Shown: positions 15,889-22,971 of the stretch, piece by piece
How positions within the stretch are numbered: position 1 is the first letter of the stretch
Layout of the letters: each line of letters starts with the position of its first letter
Source of the DNA: Halobaculum rubrum
Lineage (GTDB): Archaea; Halobacteriota; Halobacteria; Halobacteriales; Haloferacaceae
Direction: 5' to 3'
NCBI RefSeq assembly: GCF_019880225.1
Contig: NZ_CP082284.1
Coordinates: 2,232,001 to 2,296,000 of the forward strand
Length of the DNA: 64,000 nucleotides
Notes under the pieces: generated by a model
Database searches by the model: none
What the model saw: only the letters and a program-made list of their open reading frames with translations
What the model was told of the DNA's origin: nothing
Translations under genes and position numbers: made by a program

Positions 15889-16599
15889 TCACGCTCGTGT
15901 CGGGCAGATTTCACCAGGACCCCACCCGGCCACCGTATCCGCACCGCGCGTGTACGCGTCGACGACCCGCTCGTCCCCGAGCACGGGGCCGGATCCGCCC
16001 GTGTTCCCCTTCTCCTCCCGCTCGTGCGGTGCCGATGCGCGGGGGACCCGTGCGACGATCGGACACCCAAGGAGATCGCCCACACCCGCAGGAACGGCGG
16101 CCGCTCTCGTCACGACGGCGCCAACGACCGGCGTGCCCAGCCGCCGGGCGACGGCGGCCGTCTTCGCGGCGTCGCGCAGGGCCGCCGCGCACGGCTCGGT
16201 CACGAGCAGCGCCCCGTCGGCGACGCGCAGCGGCGCGACCGCGTCCGGGGAGGCCCCAGCGGGGCAGTCGACGAGCACACGGGGCTCCTCCGGCGCGGAT
16301 GCGGCAACCGCCCGGAGCGCTCCCCGGCGATCGCGGTCGCGACCGTCGGTCGGCGCCGGGAGGACCCGGACCGCCGGCGCGACGGCGTCGGCGACCGCGG
16401 CAGCCAGCGGCGAGTCGTCGTCGCCTCGGTCCGGATACGTGACCCGTCGATCCGCTGCGGCCACCGCGCCCAGATCCGGTAGATCCCAGTCGGCGTCGAC
16501 CGCGATCGCCGGCGTCCCGGCCCTCCCGAACGCGCGAGCCAACCCGAGCGCGGTCGTCGTCTTTCCCGTGCCGCCCTTCCCGCCGGTGACCGCGAGCAT
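15889..16599 (-). CDS. MinD/ParA-like P-loop ATPase
   Basis: Deviant Walker A ATPase of 236 residues. The N-terminus MLAVTGGKGGTGKTTTALGL has the KGGTGKTT signature with both lysines, followed by Walker A' AVDADWDLPDLG and Walker B-type VLVDCPAG. These are features of MinD/ParA proteins that position cell-division or chromosome-partition factors or assemble Fe-S clusters. It is shorter than typical MinD and lacks an obvious C-terminal amphipathic membrane helix, so membrane cycling is uncertain. Composition is unusually rich in Ala and Arg for a halophile. The next gene downstream is the RAD55-like protein. I place the start at the Met directly before the first beta strand. Confidence 0.82.
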   Translation of the reverse strand: MLAVTGGKGGTGKTTTALGLARAFGRAGTPAIAVDADWDLPDLGAVAAADRRVTYPDRGDDDSPLAAAVADAVAPAVRVLPAPTDGRDRDRRGALRAVAASAPEEPRVLVDCPAGASPDAVAPLRVADGALLVTEPCAAALRDAAKTAAVARRLGTPVVGAVVTRAAAVPAGVGDLLGCPIVARVPRASAPHEREEKGNTGGSGPVLGDERVVDAYTRGADTVAGWGPGEICPTRA

Positions 16600-16740
16600 G
16601 GGCCGACTGGGTCGGCATCCGGTTTCAACCCTCGCGACGCTGTCGCTGTTCGGGAACCGAGCGAACGGACGAACGGGAACACGGACACGGCCGGCAACCA
16701 CCGGTCCGGCGCCGGCGGTGCGGTCGTGGCGATCCGGGAG

Positions 16741-17142
16741 TCAGTCGTGACAGCAGCCGCCGGCCTCGCCGCCGAAGTCGACGGCGAGCGGGTCGGAGAT
16801 CGCCTCGTTCAGCGTTTCGAGGCGGTCCCGTAGCTCGTCTTGCGCCTCGACGTACTCCTGCATCACCGACAGCGAGTGCAGATCCTGTTGGGCGGCCTGT
16901 ACCTTCTCCATCGTCTCCTGATCGGCCTGTCCGGCCTGCTTGGCCATCGCGAACTCCTGACGGAGCTGTTCGAACTCGGAGATGCGCCGTTGGGCCTCCT
17001 CGTCGTTCTGCACGGCCGCCTTCGCCTCCTCGAACCGGCGGTACGTGGAGGAGTCGGCGATCGCGGCGCCGAGCTCCGTCGCCAGCGCCTCGACGGCGTC
17101 GTCTGTCGCGGGCGCCTCCGGCGCGTCGGTCTCGATGCTCAT
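16741..17142 (-). CDS. YlbF/YmcA family protein
   Basis: All-helical protein of 133 residues matching the YlbF (DUF964) family. The core EALATELGAAIADSSTYRRF and the helices around EEAQRRISEFEQLRQEFAMA are characteristic. It ends with a glycine and double-cysteine tail (GGEAGGCCHD). In Bacillus, YlbF, YmcA and YaaT form a complex that affects RNase Y; archaea lack RNase Y, so the function here is open. The cysteine tail could bind a metal or Fe-S cluster, as has been reported for the Bacillus complex. A TATA-like gcttaac lies 24-30 bases ahead of the ATG. Confidence 0.8.
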   Translation of the reverse strand: MSIETDAPEAPATDDAVEALATELGAAIADSSTYRRFEEAKAAVQNDEEAQRRISEFEQLRQEFAMAKQAGQADQETMEKVQAAQQDLHSLSVMQEYVEAQDELRDRLETLNEAISDPLAVDFGGEAGGCCHD

Positions 17143-17251
17143 AGCTCGGCTTGGGTTCGATCGCTGTTAAGCCCCGCGGCTGGGGAACTGCGGGAGCGAG
17201 CAGTCGCTCACGGAGTACACGGGATCGATACGTCGCCGGCGGACGGCCGTC

Positions 17252-17512
17252 TCACGTCGCGATCGCGTAGCCGGCGGCGGCGACGGTGACGACGACCACC
17301 AGCACGGTCCAGTTGCGCGGGGTGTCGAACGAGCCGTAGGGGCCGCCCTTTCTGGTGAACAGGTACGCGAAGTAGACGACCACCGGGGCGAGCCGAGCCG
17401 GCGTCGACACCGACACGCCCGCGAGAAGATCGAGACCGAGCGTCAGTGCGAGCGCACCCAGCGCGGCCGCCGCGGCGACGGCGAGGTCCTCGCGCGCGTC
17501 GGAGAGATCCAT
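17252..17512 (-). CDS. Small haloarchaeal membrane protein
   Basis: An 86-residue protein with three probable membrane spans: AVAAAAALGALALTLGLDLL (with a preceding acidic SDAREDL), LAPVVVYFAYLF and WTVLVVVVTVAAAGYAIAT. A short basic loop, TRKGGPYGSFDTPRN, joins the last two. No catalytic motif is visible. It lies between the YlbF and FKBP genes on the same strand, with 120-base gaps on either side that hold nothing recognisable. Coding potential is supported by length and codon bias; the function is unknown. Confidence 0.65.
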   Translation of the reverse strand: MDLSDAREDLAVAAAAALGALALTLGLDLLAGVSVSTPARLAPVVVYFAYLFTRKGGPYGSFDTPRNWTVLVVVVTVAAAGYAIAT

Positions 17513-17631
17513 CTATCGGGTGATGGACGAACCGCAAGTAATCGGTGTCGATTCGGAACCGGCACACCGGCGCACAGCCGCCCGCACCCGTGCGACGAGT
17601 CGGGTGCGGTCGCTCGCAGGGCGCGAGCGCG

Positions 17632-18651
17632 TTATTCGTCGGCGTCCTCGAGCTCGTCGACGAGCTCGTCGGCGTCGACGTCGACGTCGTCCATGTCCAC
17701 GTCGTCGAGGGCCTCCTCGATGTCTTCGCCGCCCATTCCGCCGCCGCCCATGCCGCCCATCATGCCGCCCATACCGCCCATCATGCCGCCGGAGCCGTCG
17801 ATGACCTCCTCGACGACGACGCGGTCGAGGTCGAGACGGCCCATGATGTCCTGTGCGATCTGCTGTTTCGAGAACATCCACTGCTGGTTCATCTGCATCA
17901 TCGGCGTCGCCTCGATGTACAGCGTACGCCTGTCGACCTCCCGTAGCTCGGTCTCGCGATCGACCTCGCCCGTCTCCTCGTCCTCGTGGGCCTCGACGGT
18001 GACCTCCTCCTCGACGGTCTCCTCCTCGATGCGGACCTCGGGGGTCTCCTGGAGGTACATGCCGATGAGGCCGGCGGCCTTCTCCTCGTCGTCGTCGACG
18101 AGCTCGAGGATCTCGTAGTCGTACTCGAGGTCGTCGCCGGCCAGCGGGTGGTTGAAGTCGACGCGCGAGCGCCCGCCGATGACCGTCTCGACGTAGCCCT
18201 GCTCGCCGTCGATGGTGACCTGGGCGCCGGGGTAGCGGTCGTCCTCCGGGATCTTCTCGGCGCTCACGGTGCGCACGTCGTCGGGGTCGAACTCGCCGAA
18301 CCCGTCCTCGGCGGGCACGGTGACGACGTTCGAGTCGCCGACGGCCTTGCCTACGAGGTCCTCGTCGACGGCGTCGAACACGTGCCCCTCGCCGACGACG
18401 ATGATGCGCGGGGAGAAGTCGTGCTCGTCGTCGTCGATGCCGGCCTCCTCGGCGACGTCCTTGCGTGTCGTGTCGACGACGCGGCCCTCGTCCTCCTCCT
18501 CGCCGGGAACGGTGCGGACGGTGTAATCCAGCCGGAGGAAGTCCCCGTTCTGGATACCCTCGTCGGACTCCTCGGTGTCGACTGCGTCCTCGCTCGCCTC
18601 ATCGCCGGCGTCGGCGGCGTCAGCCGCCTCGGCCTGCTCTTCTTCGCTCAT
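17632..18651 (-). CDS. FKBP-type peptidyl-prolyl isomerase, SlyD-like, with Met/Gly-rich tail
   Basis: Predicted folding catalyst of 339 residues. An acidic N-terminal arm (about 1-35) precedes the FKBP fold (FLRLDYTVRTVPGEEEDEGRVVDTT; key pieces FLRLDYTV and VVDTTRKDVAEE), the insert-in-flap region (PAEDGFGEFDPDDVRTVS) and VDFNHPLAGDDLEYDYEIL, the SlyD-type signature. The C-terminal third has a charged domain and a run of Gly and Met (around 275-300, GSGGMMGGMGGMMGG and onward) before an Asp-rich end. ATG 18651 is chosen over an upstream GTG because gttaagaag lies at TATA distance from it. In bacterial SlyD the tail binds nickel through His/Cys; here those are replaced by Met. Confidence 0.87.
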   Translation of the reverse strand: MSEEEQAEAADAADAGDEASEDAVDTEESDEGIQNGDFLRLDYTVRTVPGEEEDEGRVVDTTRKDVAEEAGIDDDEHDFSPRIIVVGEGHVFDAVDEDLVGKAVGDSNVVTVPAEDGFGEFDPDDVRTVSAEKIPEDDRYPGAQVTIDGEQGYVETVIGGRSRVDFNHPLAGDDLEYDYEILELVDDDEEKAAGLIGMYLQETPEVRIEEETVEEEVTVEAHEDEETGEVDRETELREVDRRTLYIEATPMMQMNQQWMFSKQQIAQDIMGRLDLDRVVVEEVIDGSGGMMGGMGGMMGGMGGGGMGGEDIEEALDDVDMDDVDVDADELVDELEDADE

Positions 18652-18800
18652 GTGCGCATCGTCGCTCGTGCGCTTCTTAACAGTCACGTTTCGGCCGGAC
18701 GGGCGAACTCCACGAGGACGGCGGTATCGGGCGGCGACCCGCCGGAGGGCGTCTCCGCGGACACGCCATCCTTTTGCTCGGCCGTCCCCACCCCGGTCGC

Positions 18801-19436
18801 ATGTACGAGGTGGAGGTGAAAGTCCCCGCCGACCACGACGGCATCCGCGCCCGACTCGCGGACATCGACGCGACCCGCGTCCGGCGCGTTCGACAGGTGG
18901 ACACCTACTACGACGCGCCGCATCGCGACTTCGCCGAAACGGACGAGGCGCTCCGGATCCGGCGCGAAACCGTCGCCGGGGACACGAACGCAGCCGGCAA
19001 CGACGAACCGGGAGCCGCCGCGGACGGGGATGGAGATGGGGACGGCGACGGGGACACCGAGACGAAGATCACCTACAAGGGTCCGCTCGTCGAGGCCGAG
19101 TCGAAGACGCGCGAGGAGTTCGAGACGGCCGTCGTCGACGGCGACGCCGCCGAAGGTCTCTTCGGGGGGCTCGGCTTCTCGCCCGCGGCGACCGTCGAGA
19201 AGGACCGTGAGTCCTTCTCGGTCGACGGCTACACCGTCACGCTCGACGACGTGGCCCGCGTCGGCGAGTTCGTCGAAGTGGAGCGCGAGGCGACGGAGGC
19301 GGAGATCGAGTCGGCTCGCGAGGGCGCGTACGCGGCCCTCCGTAAGCTGGGGCTCGATCCCGACGATCAGATCCGAACTTCGTACCTCGGGCTCCTGCTT
19401 CAGTCGCAAGACCTGCCGAACAATTCCTCAGAGTAA
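18801..19436 (+). CDS. CYTH-domain protein (class IV adenylate cyclase/thiamine triphosphatase-like)
   Basis: Protein of 211 residues that starts with the CYTH signature ExExK (MYEVEVKVPAD). The tunnel-fold strands QVDTYYDAPHRDF, EALRIRRE, KITYKGP and SREEFE-like KTREEFETAV follow in the expected order, with later VEKDRESF and FVEVERE. These line a triphosphate- and metal-binding tunnel. CyaB-type archaeal members may make cAMP or hydrolyse triphosphates. A 30-residue insertion at about 65-92, coded by a short GA/GG-rich repeat (DGDGDGDGD), splits the domain between strands. The start has ccttttgc at about -27, fitting a leaderless mRNA. It is followed after 60 bases by mat. Confidence 0.85.
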   Translation: MYEVEVKVPADHDGIRARLADIDATRVRRVRQVDTYYDAPHRDFAETDEALRIRRETVAGDTNAAGNDEPGAAADGDGDGDGDGDTETKITYKGPLVEAESKTREEFETAVVDGDAAEGLFGGLGFSPAATVEKDRESFSVDGYTVTLDDVARVGEFVEVEREATEAEIESAREGAYAALRKLGLDPDDQIRTSYLGLLLQSQDLPNNSSE

Positions 19437-19496
19437 TCGACTGGTTCGGAACTCTTTCCGCAAGTTATACTGCGACCGAATTCCTCCCACCGACTA

Positions 19497-20711
19497 ATGA
19501 GGAACATTCAGGTCTCCGAACTCGACCGGCGGGCAGTTGAGGACCACGAGGTAGAGATCGTCGAGCGGAAGGGGATCGGCCATCCCGATTCGATCTCCGA
19601 CGGCATCGCGGAGGCAGTCTCGCGTGGCCTCTCTCAGTTGTACTTGGACCGCGTCGGCAAGGTGCTCCACTACAACACCGACGAGACCCAGTTGGTCGCC
19701 GGCACCGCGGCACCCTCCTACGGCGGCGGCGAGGTGATCGACCCGATCTACGTGCTCATCGTCGGCCGCGCGACGAAGGAGTACGAGACCGACGACGGGC
19801 GGGAGCTGACGCTGCCCGTCGGCCGCGTCGCGCTGGAATCCGCCCGGGAGTACCTCCGCGAGCACATCCCGGAGCTGGAGGTCGGCACCGACGTCATCGT
19901 CGACGTGAAGCTCGGTGAGGGGTCGGGCGACCTCCAGGACGTCTTCGGCGAGGACGGCGCGCAGGTGCCGATGGCGAACGACACCTCCTTCGGCGTCGGC
20001 CACGCGCCGCTGACCGAGACCGAGCGGATCGTCCGCGAGGCGGAGCGCGCGCTCAACGGGCCGTACCACGACGAACACCCCGAGATCGGCCCCGACGTGA
20101 AGATCATGGGCAAGCGCGAGGGCGATCACATCGACATCACGGTCGCGGCGGCGATGGTCGACACGTACATCGACGGCATCGACGACTACCGCGAGGCGAC
20201 CGAGCGCGTCGAGGCGTACGTTACGGATCTCGCCGAGAGCTACACCGACCGCGAGGTGAGCGTCGCCGTCAACACCGCCGACGACCTGGAGGCGGGGTCG
20301 ATCTACCTGACGACGACCGGCACCTCCGCCGAGCAGGGCGACGACGGCTCCGTCGGCCGCGGCAACCGCGCGAACGGGCTCATCACGCCGAACCGGCCGA
20401 TGAGCATGGAGGCGACCTCCGGCAAGAACCCCGTCAACCACATCGGGAAGATATACAACCTCCTCTCGACGGAGATCGCGGAGGCCGTCGTCGAGGAGGT
20501 CGACGGCATCCGCGACCTGCAGGTCCGTCTGCTCTCGCAGATCGGCCGCCCGATCGACGAGCCCCACGTCGCCGACGCGCAGGTCGTCACCGCGGAGGGC
20601 GTCGCCGTCGCGGACATCGAGGAGGAGGCGACCGCGATCATCGACGAGCGACTCGCCGACGTCACCGACGTGACCCGCCGCGTCATCGAGGGCGAACTCT
20701 CGACGTTCTGA
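19497..20711 (+). CDS. mat: S-adenosylmethionine synthetase, archaeal type
   Basis: Makes S-adenosylmethionine from ATP and methionine. The 404-residue protein is the archaeal MAT, not the bacterial MetK. It shows the family motifs [18 protein letters not shown] near 21-38, [10 protein letters not shown] near 58-67, GHAPLTETE near 167, and [20 protein letters not shown] with [12 protein letters not shown] near 287-320. The start is leaderless, with agttatac 27-34 bases upstream. It is downstream of the CYTH gene. SAM from this enzyme would also feed dph2 nearby, but no operon links them. After the stop, 166 bases with no recognisable feature separate it from the thioredoxin gene. Confidence 0.96.
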   Translation: MRNIQVSELDRRAVEDHEVEIVERKGIGHPDSISDGIAEAVSRGLSQLYLDRVGKVLHYNTDETQLVAGTAAPSYGGGEVIDPIYVLIVGRATKEYETDDGRELTLPVGRVALESAREYLREHIPELEVGTDVIVDVKLGEGSGDLQDVFGEDGAQVPMANDTSFGVGHAPLTETERIVREAERALNGPYHDEHPEIGPDVKIMGKREGDHIDITVAAAMVDTYIDGIDDYREATERVEAYVTDLAESYTDREVSVAVNTADDLEAGSIYLTTTGTSAEQGDDGSVGRGNRANGLITPNRPMSMEATSGKNPVNHIGKIYNLLSTEIAEAVVEEVDGIRDLQVRLLSQIGRPIDEPHVADAQVVTAEGVAVADIEEEATAIIDERLADVTDVTRRVIEGELSTF

Positions 20712-20877
20712 GAAGCGCGGTCGCTCGACATCTGTCGGTAGCGTACACCCGGCGACGGCCGTCGCGCGCGGCGGCGTCGCCGGGAGTTTCGCTGCCCGCC
20801 GCGCGGTCGTCGTCAGACCACGCGGTGGCTGGCTCCCGTCTCTGATAAGAACCTTCGTGACGGTCGCAAGCTAGCGC

Positions 20878-21249
20878 TCAGCCGTCCGCGAGTTCGCGCG
20901 CGAGGGAGGTGGCGATGTCAGTGTCGGCGGACTCGACGAACCTGGCCACCTCGACCCCGCTGCCGTCGAACACGATCACCGTCGGGATGTACTCGACGCC
21001 GTGCTCGTCCATCCCCGGTCCCCGCTTCTCGCCGTCGACGTTCTCGACCGGGAACTGCTCGATCCGGTCGGCGGGGACGCCCGCGGCGTCGAGCGCGGCC
21101 GCGAACCCCGGGAGCTGCCGCGTGCAGTCGGGACACCAGTCGCCGCCCCACACCTTGTACGTCAGTCCCTCGGCGCCGAGCGCCGCGGCCACGTCCGGGT
21201 CGATGTCGGTGGCTGTGTCGAACTCCATCGTCGAAAGCGTTGTGCTCAT
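20878..21249 (-). CDS. Thioredoxin-family protein
   Basis: Cytoplasmic thioredoxin-fold protein of 123 residues. The active site is GGDWCPDCTRQLPGF (WCPDC, Cys near 40 and 43) and the cis-proline segment is EYIPTVIVFDG near 86-95. The C-P-D-C motif differs from the classic C-G-P-C, which usually makes the protein less reducing or shifts it to a distinct partner. It has no signal peptide. A TATA-like gcttaac lies 25-31 bases upstream of the ATG. It is divergent from the cysteine synthase gene, with 153 bases between the starts. Confidence 0.9.
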   Translation of the reverse strand: MSTTLSTMEFDTATDIDPDVAAALGAEGLTYKVWGGDWCPDCTRQLPGFAAALDAAGVPADRIEQFPVENVDGEKRGPGMDEHGVEYIPTVIVFDGSGVEVARFVESADTDIATSLARELADG

Positions 21250-21402
21250 GTGCGTCGATGGGTCGTACGCCGGGTTAAGCGCGACGCCGCCGGCAGGTCG
21301 AGCGTGGAGCCGCCGGGCTCGGCCGTGCGCTCGTGCGCGGCGACCGCCAGATGGCTTGCCGCCGACTCGGGAGCATTTACGCGTCACGCCGGTACCGCGG
21401 GT

Positions 21403-22374
21403 ATGGACGATTCGGTAGTCGACACCATCGGCTCGCCGCTGGTCGAGGTCGATTCGCCGCCCGGCGCGACCGTGGCGGCGAAGCTGGAGTCGCGAAACCC
21501 GGGCGGATCCGCGAAGGACCGCCCGGCGATGCGGATGATCGAGCGCGCCGAGGACGACGGAACGCTGGAGCCGGACGACACGCTCGTGGAGCCGACCTCC
21601 GGCAATACCGGCATCGGTATCGCGATGGTCGGGGCCGCGAAGGGGTACGACGTGACCGTCGTGATGCCGGCCTCGAAAAGTGAGGAACGACGGCAGATCA
21701 TGGCCGCCTACGGCGCCGACCTGGAGCTCGTCGACGGCGACATCGACGCCGCGAAGGCGCGCGCCGACGAGCTGGAGGCCGAGGGGATGGTCCAGCTCCG
21801 GCAGTTCGAGAACGGCGCGAACCCGGCGGCGCACTACGAGACCACCGGCGTCGAGATCCTCGACCAGCTCGACGGGCGCGAGCCGGACGCGCTGGTCGCC
21901 GGCGTCGGCACCGGCGGAACGATCTCCGGTATCGGACGCCGCCTGCGCGAGGCATTCCCCGGGATGGACGTGGTCGCCGTCGAACCCGAGGACTCGGCGG
22001 TGCTGTCGGGCGAAGAGCCGGAGTCGGACTCGTTCCAGGGGATGGGTCCGGGGTTCGTCAGTCCCAACCTCGACACGGATCTGCTCGACGGCGTCCTCAC
22101 CGTCGGACTCGACGAAGCGGAGGCCGAGTGTCGGCGCCTCGCCCGCGAGGAGGGGATCCTCGTCGGGCAGTCCTCGGGCGGTTCGAACGTCCGCGCTCGC
22201 GACGTTGCCGAGGCGTTCGCCGCCGGCGAGGACCCCGGCTACCGCGACGTGGCGGTCGACGGCTGGGAGCCGCGCTCGGACGACCGCGTCGGCGTCGCCG
22301 GCGACGACCCGCTGGTGCTCACCGTGTTCTGGGACTCCGGCGAGCGCTACATGTCCACCGGGCTGTACGACTGA
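21403..22374 (+). CDS. Cysteine synthase family PLP enzyme (CysK/CysM-like)
   Basis: PLP-dependent beta-replacement enzyme, 323 residues, that makes cysteine (or a related product) from O-acetylserine or similar and sulfide. The PLP lysine is in NPGGSAKDRPAMRMIE (near residue 38), the substrate loop is EPTSGNTGIGIAMVGAAKGY (62-81), and the phosphate cup is GVGTGGTISG (about 167-176). GQSSGGS near 250 is the C-terminal PLP-ring contact. The open frame extends well upstream, but ATG 21403 has catttacg at TATA distance and matches the family start. It is convergent with the following small gene. Confidence 0.9.
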   Translation: MDDSVVDTIGSPLVEVDSPPGATVAAKLESRNPGGSAKDRPAMRMIERAEDDGTLEPDDTLVEPTSGNTGIGIAMVGAAKGYDVTVVMPASKSEERRQIMAAYGADLELVDGDIDAAKARADELEAEGMVQLRQFENGANPAAHYETTGVEILDQLDGREPDALVAGVGTGGTISGIGRRLREAFPGMDVVAVEPEDSAVLSGEEPESDSFQGMGPGFVSPNLDTDLLDGVLTVGLDEAEAECRRLAREEGILVGQSSGGSNVRARDVAEAFAAGEDPGYRDVAVDGWEPRSDDRVGVAGDDPLVLTVFWDSGERYMSTGLYD

Positions 22375-22410
22375 GGACGACGGCGGATCGCCCCTCGTCG
22401 GTGGACCGGC

Positions 22411-22866
22411 TCAGTCGTCGAACTCCTCGCGCGTGACCCGGACGCCGACAGTCTCGTCCACGTCGCGGAGGTCGTACTCCGGGAGCTCGGCGTCGTCGCT
22501 GCGCGCGAGGTACATCGGCTCGACGAGCCGGCCGTCCGCCAGCCCGTACAGCTTCAGGAACCGGTCGGTCTCCTCGCGCCGGACGGCGTCGTTGCGGACG
22601 GCCGTCGCCAGTCTCCGGGAGAGCCACTCGTCGCGAGTGATCGACGGCTCCCGGATCAACACCTCGTCGACGAAGCGGACGAGATACCAGTTGAGGTCGT
22701 TGCACAGCGACACCGCGGCGCCGAGGCTGACGGTGTCGAGCGCGATCGAGTTCTCGAACGGGGACCGGAGGTCGTACGTCGCGAGCGCCTCGCGGGCCGT
22801 CTCGCGTGAGAGCAACTCGTAGCGCAGGTCGGTCTCGGGCTCGCCGACGAGACAGACCGTGGTCAT
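22411..22866 (-). CDS. Conserved haloarchaeal protein of unknown function
   Basis: A 151-residue protein starting MTTVCLVGEPETDLRYELLS, with further blocks SPFENSIALDTVSLGAAVSL and NDLNWYLVRFVDEVLIREPS. From memory this resembles the haloarchaeal family catalogued as DUF5804, but I cannot check that. There are no catalytic motifs, membrane spans or cysteines in pairs. It has an acidic C-terminus (TREEFDD). It is convergent with the cysteine synthase gene (36-base gap) and lies 105 bases downstream of the DUF255 gene on the same strand. Confidence 0.75.
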   Translation of the reverse strand: MTTVCLVGEPETDLRYELLSRETAREALATYDLRSPFENSIALDTVSLGAAVSLCNDLNWYLVRFVDEVLIREPSITRDEWLSRRLATAVRNDAVRREETDRFLKLYGLADGRLVEPMYLARSDDAELPEYDLRDVDETVGVRVTREEFDD

Positions 22867-22971
22867 ACCTCCGGGTCGCCGCCGCCGGGCAAAGCGGTTA
22901 CGCTCCGCGGACGGTGCCCGCCTCGGCATGGGGGCCCAACGCTATCTGTGCCATCGGCGACCGCCGGGGCG

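Noticed and set aside
20712-20877. Possible terminator or small RNA after mat
   Set aside because: Only CG-rich tracts without a stable, convincing hairpin or poly-T run were seen.
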